From: Nitrospirales bacterium
Lineage (GTDB): Bacteria; Nitrospirota; Nitrospiria; Nitrospirales; UBA8639
Assembly (NCBI GenBank): GCA_031315915.1
Contig: JALDRK010000025.1
Coordinates: forward strand, 1 to 60,567
Length of the DNA stretch: 60,567 nucleotides
Direction of reading: 5' to 3'
In this document: one piece after another, positions 1-8,888 of the stretch
How positions within the stretch are numbered: position 1 is the first letter of the stretch
Layout: each line of letters starts with the position of its first letter
Position numbers and translations under genes: made by a program
Notes under the pieces: generated by a model
Database searches by the model: none
What the model was told of the DNA's origin: nothing
Seen by the model: the letters and a program-made list of their open reading frames with translations, nothing else

Positions 1-150
1 GATGGAACGAATGAGGAGGATATTGGTGTCTTTCAAATCCGCGGCAGTGATCGACCGTCCAGGGAGAAACGTCAGTTTGCCCAGGCTCGAAAACGCCTCG
101 TCGATATACGGGATGTTTTCTCCTGCGACCATGTTCACTGGTTTTGTCAT
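1..150 (-). CDS. pdxB: Erythronate-4-phosphate dehydrogenase, N-terminal part (runs off the window)
   Basis: Fifty codons read leftward from an ATG at 148-150 and leave the window without a stop. The start of the protein resembles the beginning of PdxB: GENIPYIDEAFSSLGK, then LPGRSI, then LLIRSI near residue 50. PdxB is the NAD-dependent dehydrogenase of the DXP-dependent vitamin B6 pathway, and this stretch is the first strand and helix of its catalytic domain. A strong ribosome site (GGAGGG) lies about ten bases upstream of the ATG. Only about an eighth of the protein is visible, so the name rests on N-terminal similarity alone; another D-2-hydroxyacid dehydrogenase is possible. Confidence 0.7.
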   Translation of the reverse strand, partial: MTKPVNMVAGENIPYIDEAFSSLGKLTFLPGRSITAADLKDTNILLIRSI

Positions 151-399
151 GTGCTGCTGTTCCCTCCGATTTCATCCGTGAAAAATTTTAGCCTATCGCA
201 ACATCGCCTTCCGCGCTAGACTGGTGTGTTGAGCGTTATCCCCTGTTTTCCTTCTCCTGTACACGGCGTTTGGCATTCGTCATGGGAACTGGTAGGTGCA
301 TGATGATCTTGGAAATTTTCCTGCCTTCCTTCCGTTCATGATCTTGCTATACTACGGCGTTCAACATGACCGGGTTGCTTGTAAGGAGATTGTACTGAA

Positions 400-1761
400 A
401 TGAAACATATCATAATGGTCGGGGCGGGGGCAGTCGGCGGATACTTCGGAGCCCATCTGGCACGACACAATCCGAACGTCTCATTTTTGCTCAGACCGAA
501 GACTCAGGCTGCGGTGGCGAAGAACGGGCTCACGATCAGGAGCGCCATCGGAGAAAGTTTCACCGTTCATCCCCAATCCTCGTCCGATCCTCAAGCACTG
601 CCGCCACCGGATCTGATCATCCTTGGCGTGAAAGCCTATGACTTGGATGAGGTCATGGATCAAATCGAGCCGATTCTCAAGCCGGATACGGCTATCGTGA
701 CTCTTCAGAACGGGGTGACGATTGAAGACACGTTGAAGGCCCGGTTTGGCCGGGAACGCATTATCGGGGGCGTGGCGTTTATCTATTCCAAAATCATGGA
801 GCCGGGCGTCATCGATCATTACAAGAAGGGGATGGTGACGATCGGGGAATTGATGGGTCTGGAAACTCTCCGTCTGACGGACATTGCCGGCGTTTTTAAG
901 ACAGCCGGGATTCCCTGCTTTCTGAGTAAGGATATTCGCAAGGCCAAGTGGGAGAAAATGTGTTGGAACTGCGTGTTCAATCCGCTGGCCGTGTTAGTGA
1001 ATGATCATGTGGCGAGGGCATTGGATCATCCGGAACTGCAGCCCGTTATCACCACATTGGTCCGGGAGGTCTCGGCGGTGGCCATGGCCGCGCATCGTGT
1101 TCCACTGGATGACGATATGCCTCAGAAAGTCGTGAAGTGGTCCCAGGAGTTGCGGGATATTCATACTTCCATGTATGACGATTGGCGAGCCGGACGTCCA
1201 ACCGAAATCGATTTTTTAAATGGCTATATCGTCAAACGCGGGAAGGAGTTCGGTATTCCCACTCCCATGAATGAAATGGCGATGGCGCTCATTAAAGCCA
1301 TTACCGAGGTCGGATCTCCCGGGGTTCCGGCCATTCACGTGGAAGGGGAGCTTGTTCAACCGTTGCATTTGACCCACACGATATTGAGGGAGCTGCCCGA
1401 TCTTCACCAAGTCGCCGATGTAGAAGGTGTGGGAGGGATTCAGGGCATCGGAGTGAAATTTCAAGCGATACTTGACGTTGTGACTCTGAAGGTCGGTGTG
1501 GACCATGTCACGTTTTATTCGATGGATGGAAAATTTTCAGTCTGTTTAACGCTTCAACAGGCGAAGGATTTTGGCATTCTGGTCTATGGGAAGCCGGATG
1601 GTCTCTTCCCCACGGAACGCGGCGGGCCGTTTCGGTTGCTCACGCCGGGGTTGGGAGATTTATGTGCGAATGTGAAGCAAGTCGGCCGAATTGTGTTTTC
1701 CAAAGGTAAAGGAACCGATACCCGTCCTCCTCAAGCATGTCCCGAGGAGGCAAGCGTATAA
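400..1761 (+). CDS. Ketopantoate reductase-like protein fused to a C-terminal molybdopterin-oxidoreductase-like domain
   Basis: Residues 1-310 are a complete ApbA/PanE fold. The NAD(P) loop GAGAVGG is at 8-14, the catalytic-lysine motif WEKMCWNCVFNPL at 184-196 (Lys186), and RPTEIDFLNGY at 266-276 holds the conserved Glu. PanE reduces 2-dehydropantoate to pantoate with NADPH for coenzyme A synthesis. The protein is about 140 residues longer than typical PanE. Residues 370-434 (DGKFSV, VYGKPDGLFPTERGGPFRLL, VKQVGRIVF) resemble the end of the oxidoreductase molybdopterin-binding (SUOX/YedY) fold, usually GxPLRLvvPg followed by VKwl.rIe. No cofactor-binding cysteine of that fold is seen, so the tail may be structural. 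A GGAGAT ribosome site precedes the ATG. Whether it truly acts in pantothenate synthesis is unproven. Confidence 0.75.
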   Translation: MKHIIMVGAGAVGGYFGAHLARHNPNVSFLLRPKTQAAVAKNGLTIRSAIGESFTVHPQSSSDPQALPPPDLIILGVKAYDLDEVMDQIEPILKPDTAIVTLQNGVTIEDTLKARFGRERIIGGVAFIYSKIMEPGVIDHYKKGMVTIGELMGLETLRLTDIAGVFKTAGIPCFLSKDIRKAKWEKMCWNCVFNPLAVLVNDHVARALDHPELQPVITTLVREVSAVAMAAHRVPLDDDMPQKVVKWSQELRDIHTSMYDDWRAGRPTEIDFLNGYIVKRGKEFGIPTPMNEMAMALIKAITEVGSPGVPAIHVEGELVQPLHLTHTILRELPDLHQVADVEGVGGIQGIGVKFQAILDVVTLKVGVDHVTFYSMDGKFSVCLTLQQAKDFGILVYGKPDGLFPTERGGPFRLLTPGLGDLCANVKQVGRIVFSKGKGTDTRPPQACPEEASV

Positions 1762-2018
1762 ATAATGTCGACCGGGTTTCACCTGGTGTATGTACCGGGA
1801 TGTTTCTTTCCGCTCCGTTCACTAATGGGGGGCAGGTCTCGCGCTTCTTTTTCGAAGCCACTCACGGAAAGGCGCATCGTGGCTCACGGTAGGTTCTAGT
1901 CTTCTGAACTCCTTGTCTTTGCGTGGTTTTTTTCATCCTTCGCGATTGAAACTCACCTGAGAGAGCCGTAGAATGCATCTTTATTCACATAATATTTTTT
2001 CTGAAAGGATTCTGCCGT

Positions 2019-2435
2019 ATGTCTGAACGAACGTTAGCGATTATTAAACCCGATGCCGTGGCCAAACATGCGATTGGCGATATTATTCGTCGCTATGAGG
2101 AAGCGGGCTTGATTCCCAAGGCCATGCGGATGAGCCGCCTATCGAAAGGAGTGGCGGAAGGCTTTTATGCCGTACATCGGGAACGGCCGTTTTTCAATGA
2201 CTTGACGACCTATATGTCCTCCGGTCCTGTTGTTGTCCTGGTTTTGGAAGGGAAAGATGCGGTAAAGAAAAATCGTGATCTGATGGGAGCCACCGATCCC
2301 AAAAAGGCCGAAGCCGGAACGATTCGAGCGGTGCATGGAGCCTCCATCGAGGCCAATGCGGTGCACGGGTCGGACTCACCGGAGAATGCGCAAATTGAGA
2401 TTCGTTATTTTTTTGCAGAATCCGAAGTGGGGTAA
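2019..2435 (+). CDS. ndk: Nucleoside diphosphate kinase
   Basis: This 138-residue protein has the full length of a bacterial NDK. It begins [13 protein letters not shown] and contains the active-site motif NAVHGSDS with the phosphorylated His at 116. The enzyme moves the gamma phosphate from ATP to NDPs through a phospho-histidine, keeping the NTP and dNTP pools balanced in the cytoplasm. The ATG follows a GAAAGGA ribosome site. The next gene starts ten bases after the stop, so the two are probably co-transcribed. The 257 bases before it show no gene. Confidence 0.97.
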   Translation: MSERTLAIIKPDAVAKHAIGDIIRRYEEAGLIPKAMRMSRLSKGVAEGFYAVHRERPFFNDLTTYMSSGPVVVLVLEGKDAVKKNRDLMGATDPKKAEAGTIRAVHGASIEANAVHGSDSPENAQIEIRYFFAESEVG

Positions 2436-2444
2436 AAAGACAAC

Positions 2445-4013
2445 GTGATTCGCGATATCTGGAGACGAGGGAGTCTATTTTTCTTCGTACTCGCCTTGTG
2501 TTTGGTGGTAGGGGCGGGGTGCGCCCGCACTCGCCACCATGTTCCGCCAGGGCCTCCGGTGACGGATACGTTTCCTCCTGTGATGTCGGAGGACATGGCA
2601 GTCGTTGTGCCCGAACCCTTCACGGAGGAAGAATCGGAGAAAATCCGTCACATCCATCATCAGATGATGAACGAGGCGCACACTCATTTTGCGAAAGAAG
2701 AATTGGCAAAAGCCATCCAAGACCTTCAGCGGTTATTGGCGCTTCATCCGTCTCAGGAGCTTGAATTTGAAGGGCGATGGATGTTGGCTCAGGCGTATCA
2801 GAAATCCGGAGAGTGGAAAGATGCTCGTGACCAATATCAGGTCTTGGCCTCGTCTCCCGATGTGACGCCATATCAAGGCGAAGCCAAGCGAAATTTCCAG
2901 GAACTTGAAGCGTTACTTGAGCAATCTCGTCGCCCTCCCCTGGATACCCAGGCGATTCGACTCAGCCTGTCCCAGCTTCCTGAGACTGAAGGATTTGATG
3001 AAGGAATCAAACGGATGAGGGCGGACGGGGTGACCACCCTGTTGATCGATCTCGGTTGTGAAATCCGTTCGAGAATCAAGCCGGATTCCCCGGCCGCCAG
3101 TCACCTGAGTTCACTAGAAACGATGCAGGCTATGCTCCGCTCCTTTGTCACGCGGAGCCATTTGCAAAACCTTCTGGTGTATATCGGGGTTTCGCCGCGC
3201 TGTGTGGGATTCTGGAAAGAGCCGGTCCCGGTGGAATGGCATGATCGTTCATATGATCTGCAGGCGAGGGATACAAAAGAAAGCCGGTTGTTTGATCTCT
3301 TCCATCCGCAATATCAACGCTTTTTGCTGCAATTTCTGGATCAGGTGGCGGAGTCCGGGGTCGACGGCATTATTTTCCTGGGGGACCACCCCATGGGTCC
3401 GTATGATGGGCTGGCCCAATCCGGGGTCGACGCTTTTCAGCAGGCGTTTCAGACCCGATTTATGGTATCTGAGGTATTTCAGCGCACAATTGATTTGGGA
3501 CAATTGCGAAAACCCGTTGTCGAGCACTCGATTTCAGAGACTCCTTCAACCCAGGAAACCCTCTTTTGGCGGTGGGCCGGATGGAAAGCCCGAGAACGGT
3601 TGGTGATTCTGGAACGGATGTTTCATCACCTTCGGCGTCGGCATTTGACTCTTCAGGTTGGCTTGGAAATTCATCCTCACGGTCTCACGGATCCGGTGCG
3701 GGCTCTGGTGGAATATACCGAAGATGCGATGGAAGCCACCAGGCGTCCGTTTTCGTTTTTTTATGTTCGACCGGAAATCGACCGGCAGTCGGCTTCCAAT
3801 CAAAAGCAGGTGATTGAAAAGTTGCGGCGTATTTCGATGAAAGCTGTATTGAGCCGGTTGCTTCCCGTTCTGGATGATCCCCGTCGGGTGTGGGTGAGTT
3901 CTCCCGCGGACGGTCGCAAACGGGTAACTACCGGTATCGGGCCGGAGTCGACCATCATGGGAGAGTATCCCGCCGGAATCGGAGTCGTGCATGACCTTCG
4001 GGCTTTTTCTTGA
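2445..4013 (+). CDS. Lipoprotein with tetratricopeptide region and GHL13/PgaB-like glycoside hydrolase domain
   Basis: The reading frame opens with GTG, ten bases after ndk. A signal peptide ends at a lipobox-like VGAGC (Cys26), so the protein should be lipid-anchored. Residues about 60-160 look like tetratricopeptide helices (QDLQRLLALHP, MLAQAYQKSGEWKDARDQY). Residues about 170-520 resemble the putative hydrolase barrel found in the C-terminal half of PgaB (GHL13 family): FDEGIKRMRADGVTTLLIDL, then SGVDGIIFLGDHPMGPYDGL, where PgaB has a GI.F.DDA motif. PgaB-type domains cut exopolysaccharide such as poly-N-acetylglucosamine. No polysaccharide synthase lies nearby and the acid pair is not exact, so substrate and activity are open. 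Confidence 0.55.
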   Translation: MIRDIWRRGSLFFFVLALCLVVGAGCARTRHHVPPGPPVTDTFPPVMSEDMAVVVPEPFTEEESEKIRHIHHQMMNEAHTHFAKEELAKAIQDLQRLLALHPSQELEFEGRWMLAQAYQKSGEWKDARDQYQVLASSPDVTPYQGEAKRNFQELEALLEQSRRPPLDTQAIRLSLSQLPETEGFDEGIKRMRADGVTTLLIDLGCEIRSRIKPDSPAASHLSSLETMQAMLRSFVTRSHLQNLLVYIGVSPRCVGFWKEPVPVEWHDRSYDLQARDTKESRLFDLFHPQYQRFLLQFLDQVAESGVDGIIFLGDHPMGPYDGLAQSGVDAFQQAFQTRFMVSEVFQRTIDLGQLRKPVVEHSISETPSTQETLFWRWAGWKARERLVILERMFHHLRRRHLTLQVGLEIHPHGLTDPVRALVEYTEDAMEATRRPFSFFYVRPEIDRQSASNQKQVIEKLRRISMKAVLSRLLPVLDDPRRVWVSSPADGRKRVTTGIGPESTIMGEYPAGIGVVHDLRAFS

Positions 4014-4093
4014 TGCGTCAGCAACCCATAACAGAGTCGACCGTTTTGCCATGAAAAAATAACGAGTGATGACATCACAACAAGGGGGTAGGC

Positions 4094-4477
4094 ATGGAGC
4101 CTCGGGATTTGCGTTTTCACAAGGAACATGAATGGATTCGGATCGAGGGTTCAAAGGCGACGTTAGGAATCAGCCAGTTCGCTCAGGACGCCTTGGGCGA
4201 TGTCGTTTTTGTGGATGTGCCCAAGGTGGGGACCTCCCTGCAGGCCGAAGAGCAATTGGGTGAAGTGGAGTCCACCAAAGCGACTTCGACAATCTACACC
4301 CCCGTGACGGGAAAAATATTGGAGATCAATTCCGCACTTCAGGATCATCCCGAATTGTTGAACCAGGATCCCTATGGCAAGGGATGGATTGCGGTGCTGG
4401 AGTTGTCCAAACCCGCCGAGATTGACGGGTTGATGACTGCCGAGCAGTACGAAGAATTTTTGAAATCACAGGAATGA
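4094..4477 (+). CDS. gcvH: Glycine cleavage system H protein
   Basis: The 127-residue protein has the usual H-protein length. It carries the lipoylation motif GEVESTKATS, with the lipoyl lysine at 62, and DPYGKGWIA further on. In the glycine cleavage complex the lipoyl arm shuttles the aminomethyl group between the P, T and L proteins. In some bacteria GcvH-like proteins also pass lipoyl groups to other enzymes. The start ATG follows a strong AAGGGGG ribosome site. lpdA, which encodes the L protein, begins 13 bases after the stop, forming a small lipoyl operon. gcvT and gcvP are not in the window. Confidence 0.95.
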   Translation: MEPRDLRFHKEHEWIRIEGSKATLGISQFAQDALGDVVFVDVPKVGTSLQAEEQLGEVESTKATSTIYTPVTGKILEINSALQDHPELLNQDPYGKGWIAVLELSKPAEIDGLMTAEQYEEFLKSQE

Positions 4478-4490
4478 CTTCTCGGATCTG

Positions 4491-5900
4491 ATGACGTCTT
4501 CTTCTCCTTCTCATATTGTCATTATCGGCGGCGGTCCGGGCGGCTACGTGGGGGCCATCCGTGCCGCGCAACTCGGCGCCCGCGTGACCGTGGTTGAAGA
4601 AGGCGCCTTGGGTGGGGTGTGTCTGAATTCGGGCTGCATTCCCAGTAAAACATTGCTGGGATTCATCGAGTTGGGGGAACGTGTCCGTCATGCGCAGTCG
4701 CATGGGCTCAAGCTCGAAGGCGAGGTGGGCTATGATCTTCCCAGAATGATTGCCCGAAAAAACGAGGTAGTGAGTGGGTTGGTCAAGGGCATTGGGTTGT
4801 TGTTCAAACAATGGAAGATTGCGCATGTGGCCGGGCGGGGGGACTTAATCCACGATCGCACCGTTCACGTTCGGGCACACGATGGCACGGAGTCCGAGTT
4901 GCAGGCCGATGCCATCGTGCTGGCGACCGGGTCATCCTGGCCCAATCTCCCGCAATTCCCGATTGACGGGCAACGGGTGATCACGAGTCGGGAGGCTTTG
5001 GATCTGACCGACATTCCGCGCACGGCGTTGATTGTGGGCGCCGGTGTCGAAGGCTGTGAGTTTGCCAGCTTGTTTAGCGGGCTGGGCGCACAGGTGTCGA
5101 TGGTCGAAATGATGCCCACCGTTCTTCCTCTTGAAGATGTCGACACGAGTGCGGTTCTGACGCGGGAACTCAAAAAACGAAAAGTCCAATTGTTTCTCGG
5201 CACGAAAATCCTTGAGTGGTCCGCCACCGAATCCGGAGTGCGCGCCACGCTCGAGACCGGGGAGGAAATTGTCGCCGATATCATGCTCGTGTCGATCGGA
5301 CGTCGCATGAATTCCGAAGGGCTGGGATTGGAAAGCCTTGGTGTCCAGTTAGGAGCCAGGGGCGAGATTCTCGTCAACGAACGCATGGAAACGACGGTTC
5401 CCGGGGTCTACGCGATCGGGGATGTGACGGGAGAAAGCATGTTGGCCCATGTGGCATCCGCTCAAGGCAAAGTGGCGGTGACCAATGCCATGGGCGGCAA
5501 ACAGGTGATGAACTACGATGTCATCCCTGCGGGGATCTTTACTCTGCCGGAAGTCGGTCGGGTGGGTTTGACGGAACAGGAAGCCACAAAGCGGGGGTTG
5601 CCTGTGAGGATCGGCAAATTCCGATATGCCGGGTTGGGAAAAGCTCAGGCCGTCGGTGAGACCATCGGGCAATTTAAAGTGATTGCCCATGCCGAGACCA
5701 ATATTATCTTGGGTGTGCATATCATTGGGGCTCACGCCGCCGACCTCATTCACGAGGCGGCATTGGGCATGTTCGGCGGATTACAGGTCACGGAATTAGC
5801 CGAAATGATTCATGCTCATCCGACGATCAGCGAAGGGTTGATGGAGGCTGCGGAGGATCTGGAAGGGCTAGCCATTCACCAGGCACGGAAGCGTGAATAA
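4491..5900 (+). CDS. lpdA: Dihydrolipoamide dehydrogenase
   Basis: This 469-residue flavoprotein has all landmarks of the family. The FAD loop is IIGGGPGGY (11-19), the redox disulfide is CLNSGC (Cys44 and Cys49), the NAD-binding loop is VGAGVEGCEFAS near 180-192, and the C-terminal catalytic pair is HPTISE (His443, Glu448). The enzyme reoxidises dihydrolipoyl groups of 2-oxoacid dehydrogenases or of the glycine cleavage H protein, passing electrons to NAD. It lies 13 bases after gcvH. Its stop overlaps the start of the next gene by one base (TAATG), so translation is probably coupled. Confidence 0.95.
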   Translation: MTSSSPSHIVIIGGGPGGYVGAIRAAQLGARVTVVEEGALGGVCLNSGCIPSKTLLGFIELGERVRHAQSHGLKLEGEVGYDLPRMIARKNEVVSGLVKGIGLLFKQWKIAHVAGRGDLIHDRTVHVRAHDGTESELQADAIVLATGSSWPNLPQFPIDGQRVITSREALDLTDIPRTALIVGAGVEGCEFASLFSGLGAQVSMVEMMPTVLPLEDVDTSAVLTRELKKRKVQLFLGTKILEWSATESGVRATLETGEEIVADIMLVSIGRRMNSEGLGLESLGVQLGARGEILVNERMETTVPGVYAIGDVTGESMLAHVASAQGKVAVTNAMGGKQVMNYDVIPAGIFTLPEVGRVGLTEQEATKRGLPVRIGKFRYAGLGKAQAVGETIGQFKVIAHAETNIILGVHIIGAHAADLIHEAALGMFGGLQVTELAEMIHAHPTISEGLMEAAEDLEGLAIHQARKRE

Positions 5901-6415
5901 TGGATGCTTCCTCTTCGATCAAGGTTCCGACGCTGGTGTGGTCCTTCATGATCAAGATGGGTATCCTGGCGTTGGGAGTTGGGTGGGTGTGGCTGGTGGG
6001 ATTCCCTTCACCACCGTCTCCAAGCGTTCCTGCCGAAACTCCGGTTTTTCCAAAAGCTTCTCCGGTTCATCTGTCTGTTGAATCATTGTCGGTGCCTCCA
6101 GGGTTGAAATCCTCGCCTGCTCAGTCAAACACCAACCGGCTGACTGTCTTGGGCCATCATGCATCGTCGGTGCAACCCGAACGTGTAGAGACGAAAACTG
6201 GATACTTGCCTGTATTGGATGTGAATGAGGCCACCCAGGAGGAATTGGAGCGTTTGCCTGGACTTGGGACGGTCTTAGCGCAACGGATTCTCGCGTATAG
6301 ACAAGCTAATGGCCCGTTTCACCGGATTGAGGAATTGGAACGGATTCATGGAATCGGGCACAAGCGCCTGCAGCAGTTACGCCCGCTGATCAGAATGACA
6401 TCAAAAAAAGCCTAA
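5900..6415 (+). CDS. Membrane-anchored ComEA-like helix-hairpin-helix protein
   Basis: The 171-residue protein has a single N-terminal membrane segment (about 12-32: WSFMIKMGILALGVGWVWLV), a proline- and serine-rich linker of some 60 residues, and a C-terminal pair of helix-hairpin-helix motifs (LDVNEATQEELERLPGLG, then IEELERIHGIGHKRL). This is the layout of ComEA-type DNA-binding proteins, which bind double-stranded DNA outside the inner membrane during natural transformation. It starts one base inside the lpdA stop. No other competence gene is present, so a role in DNA uptake is inferred from family alone. Confidence 0.75.
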   Translation: MDASSSIKVPTLVWSFMIKMGILALGVGWVWLVGFPSPPSPSVPAETPVFPKASPVHLSVESLSVPPGLKSSPAQSNTNRLTVLGHHASSVQPERVETKTGYLPVLDVNEATQEELERLPGLGTVLAQRILAYRQANGPFHRIEELERIHGIGHKRLQQLRPLIRMTSKKA

Positions 6416-6468
6416 TGAGGAAAACGCGATTTGACCAGAAACCATGACCGAAGGATAGGGAATCGAGC

Positions 6469-7695
6469 ATGAGCACTCATGAATTAGACCGCCAACTGGA
6501 GCTCATTCTCCGCGGGACAGTCGAGGTGATTCAACTGGATGAGTTGAAGGCGAAACTCGCGCGTTCTCTGAAAGAGCGGCGGCCGTTGAAGATCAAGGCC
6601 GGCTTTGATCCCACGGCACCCGACCTGCATCTGGGGCATACGGTCCTGATCCAGAAGCTCAAGCATTTTCAGGATCTGGGGCATCAGATTCTATTCCTCA
6701 TCGGGGATTTTACCGGAATGATCGGCGATCCCACCGGAGTATCCGAAACCCGCAAGGCTTTGACCAAGAAACAGGTTCAGGAGAATGCCGCCACCTATCA
6801 GCAGCAGATTTTTAAAATTCTGGATCCGCACAACACCAAAATTGTGTTCAATAGCGAATGGATGGGACCCTTGACCGCCGAAAAAATGGTGGAAATTGCC
6901 GCGCACTATCGTGTGGCCCGCATGATGGAACGGGATGACTTTCAGAAACGCTTTCAGGAGCAAAAGCCGATCAGCGTGCATGAGTTTCTCTATCCCTTGG
7001 TTCAGGGGTATGATTCCGTGGCGTTGGAAGCCGATGTGGAGTTGGGGGGAACCGATCAGAAATTTAATTTGTTGGTCGGGCGGGATCTTCAGCGGGACTA
7101 TGGGCAACAGCCGCAAGTCGTTATTACCATGCCCTTGTTGGAAGGGACGGATGGGGTCCGTAAAATGAGCAAAAGCTTCGGCAATTACATTGCGTTGGAA
7201 GATCCACCTTCCGAGATGTTCGGCAAGTTGATGTCGATCAGTGATGACTTGATGATGCGGTATTACGAACTGCTGACCGTCTGCAATTTGGTCGAAATCA
7301 AACAACAACACCCGATGGAAGCGAAAAAATCGTTAGCCGAACAACTGGTTCGCCAATATCATGGTGAGGAAAGTGCCAAAGAAGCCAAAGCCGACTTTCA
7401 ACAGCGATTTCAAAAGCGGGACTTTCCGGATGAACCGGATTTGTGTATGAAACTTACGCCAACAAGTTTTTCGATCGCTGAAAATCCCCATATGTCGATC
7501 GTTGACGTCTTGTTATGGACGGGTAAAGTTCCCAGTAAGGGCGAAGCCCGTCGTCTCATTTCTCAGCATGCGATTAAGGTGAATGGGCAAAAACTGAGTG
7601 ACGTGGAAGGCGTGATTAATTTTGAGCCAGGCCAACAATTTTCCCTGAAGATTGGGAAACGAATATTTGTCCTTGTCGATATGGTCGATAAGTAA
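6469..7695 (+). CDS. tyrS: Tyrosyl-tRNA synthetase
   Basis: The 408-residue protein is a class I synthetase. The HIGH motif is HLGH at 54-57, the KMSKS loop is KMSKS at 232-236, and an S4 RNA-binding domain lies at about 345-405 ([20 protein letters not shown]). The length, the KMSKS-plus-S4 layout and [12 protein letters not shown] fit the TyrZ-like branch of bacterial TyrRS. It activates tyrosine with ATP and charges tRNA-Tyr. The ATG was chosen at [10 protein letters not shown]. It is followed by a tRNA-Gly gene with its own promoter-like sequence; no T-box leader is visible. Confidence 0.95.
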   Translation: MSTHELDRQLELILRGTVEVIQLDELKAKLARSLKERRPLKIKAGFDPTAPDLHLGHTVLIQKLKHFQDLGHQILFLIGDFTGMIGDPTGVSETRKALTKKQVQENAATYQQQIFKILDPHNTKIVFNSEWMGPLTAEKMVEIAAHYRVARMMERDDFQKRFQEQKPISVHEFLYPLVQGYDSVALEADVELGGTDQKFNLLVGRDLQRDYGQQPQVVITMPLLEGTDGVRKMSKSFGNYIALEDPPSEMFGKLMSISDDLMMRYYELLTVCNLVEIKQQHPMEAKKSLAEQLVRQYHGEESAKEAKADFQQRFQKRDFPDEPDLCMKLTPTSFSIAENPHMSIVDVLLWTGKVPSKGEARRLISQHAIKVNGQKLSDVEGVINFEPGQQFSLKIGKRIFVLVDMVDK

Positions 7696-7727
7696 CTTGA
7701 TCGTTTCTCGACTGTTCGCTTCGATCC

Positions 7728-7756
7728 TTGACTAACTTCCAAAGCGTACCTAGAAT
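7728..7756 (+). promoter_or_regulatory. Sigma-70-type promoter for tRNA-Gly
   Basis: TTGACT at 7728-7733 and TAGAAT at 7751-7756 are separated by exactly 17 bases, and the tRNA begins 20 bases after the -10 box. Both hexamers are near consensus. This is read directly from sequence; transcription start is inferred. Confidence 0.6.
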
Positions 7757-7776
7757 GCACCTGTCCAATCTTATGA

Positions 7777-7851
7777 GCGGGCGTAGCTCAGTGGTAGAGT
7801 CCTTGCTTCCCAAGCAAGTTGTCGGGGGTTCAAATCCCCTCGCCCGCTCCA
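7777..7851 (+). tRNA. tRNA-Gly (anticodon CCC)
   Basis: The seven-base acceptor strands GCGGGCG (7777-7783) and CGCCCGC (7841-7847) pair fully. The anticodon stem CTTGC/GCAAG encloses the loop TTCCCAA, giving anticodon CCC, which reads the glycine codon GGG. The T arm contains GTTCAAATC. The CCA end is encoded in the gene (7849-7851). Confidence 0.95.
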
Positions 7852-8187
7852 ATTTTCTTTTAATCCCATTTTTTTGTTTGGGTGTTGATTGCAAAGATGT
7901 GTTTGCAAACTCCCTCTTCTTTAATGAATAGTGAACTCCGGTTAAATCAGATTTCTCCTTTGGTCCATTGATGCCTCCTCGCCAAACTGCTGATTTTCCT
8001 TCATGATTTGACTTATTGCATATAGGAGATTCCCGATGCCCAGCGGCGTTTTCCTACCCTTTCGGAAGTAGGATTTTCCCAATGAATCGTTTTGGTGTTA
8101 GGGTACGGCGAAACGGATCAATTCGATGGTCAAAATGGTACGCAGTAGTCCTTCATTCTTTTCATACCGACCAAGGAGGGGGAGACT
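7852..8187. other. Intergenic stretch with no clear gene
   Basis: About 335 bases separate the tRNA from the small lipoprotein-like gene. Open frames here are short, lack ribosome sites and have no family resemblance. The stretch is rich in T and no convincing terminator hairpin was seen. Confidence 0.5.
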
Positions 8188-8367
8188 ATGTTTCATTCCA
8201 CCTGCTTCCTTTACACTGTTCCCGGTAGTTCTCTTAAAATTCTGGCGCTGCTGATTTGTCTGGGCGGGGCGATCATGTTGGCAGAAGGTTGCGTGAAACG
8301 TCCGGATTGGCAACCTACGCCCGGCGTGGCCCCTAAGGGCATTGAGTTTCACTGGATCCTTTCCTGA
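8188..8367 (+). CDS. Small 59-residue lipoprotein-like protein
   Basis: This gene is short but well marked. A strong ribosome site (AAGGAGGGGGAG) sits just before the ATG at 8188. The protein has a hydrophobic segment (LKILALLICLGGAIMLAEGC) ending in a plausible lipobox, LAEGC, with Cys35. About 24 residues follow, ending in a TGA at 8365-8367 (KRPDWQPTPGVAPKG). It resembles the short lipoproteins that many Gram-negative genomes carry without known function. It lies upstream of the precursor-peptide gene on the same strand, but 208 bases apart, so membership in that locus is uncertain. I recognise no family. Confidence 0.55.
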   Translation: MFHSTCFLYTVPGSSLKILALLICLGGAIMLAEGCVKRPDWQPTPGVAPKGIEFHWILS

Positions 8368-8575
8368 TATCAGGTTAATTTTACGCATTGCTCTTTAGGG
8401 AAGCTTCTTCAACTAGACCAGGATGCGAGGGTTCCCTTGTCTTAGGGAAAAGAATCTTGACTTAAGATTGATTGTTGGATAGTTTTTGGAGGGTGAGGAA
8501 GCTGTCAGGATGACGCTTCCATCAGGCTTTATCCGTGTGGGTCAATTCCTATTTCTAGCAAGGAGGGTAGAAATC

Positions 8576-8704
8576 ATGGATCAGGAAGTTCGTTCCTACA
8601 CCAAAAAAGAACTCTATTCCCAGCCAATTTTATTGGCCCATTCGGCTTTGAAGAATTTTACTGCGAAACAATATCCGGAAAAAAATCCGAAGGAAGATGA
8701 ATAA
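8576..8704 (+). CDS. Precursor-like peptide of a modified-peptide (RiPP) locus
   Basis: A 42-codon gene starts at ATG 8576 after an excellent ribosome site, AAGGAGGG. A longer in-frame opening begins at 8486 but has no such site. The peptide holds the leader pattern known from lasso-peptide precursors, YxxPxL-xxx-G-xxxxx-T, as Tyr14, Pro17, Leu19, Ser23 (Gly in the classical motif) and Thr29. That pattern is what PqqD-type recognition proteins bind. After Thr29 a 13-residue tail, AKQYPEKNPKEDE, is rich in Lys and Asp/Glu. Ligases of the ATP-grasp type join just such side chains. A strong terminator follows, as usual for an abundantly transcribed precursor gene. The modification itself is inference. 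Confidence 0.6.
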   Translation: MDQEVRSYTKKELYSQPILLAHSALKNFTAKQYPEKNPKEDE

Positions 8705-8765
8705 TTTGAGGAAATCGCAAGGGTTATAATAAAGAAATTCTGTTCTTACGAAGCATGGAGAATGA

Positions 8766-8803
8766 AAAAGCGGGGAGGATGATTATCCTTCCCGCTTTTT
8801 TTT
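8766..8803 (+). terminator. Rho-independent terminator after the precursor peptide gene
   Basis: An inverted repeat AAAGCGGGGAGGAT / ATCCTTCCCGCTTT around a four-base loop (GATT) runs into eight T residues. It separates the small peptide gene from the ATP-grasp genes, which would let the peptide be made in excess over its enzymes. Confidence 0.85.
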
Positions 8804-8888
8804 ATGACTCTGTCATCCCGCGCAATCTGTACCTTGTGGTGACGCTGTGACCTATTTTGCATTTCCTGAAATCAGGCAGATTTGATTC

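Noticed and set aside
8016..8228. 70-codon frame overlapping the small lipoprotein gene
   Set aside because: Lacks a ribosome site; the frame starting at 8188 has a strong one and a lipobox.
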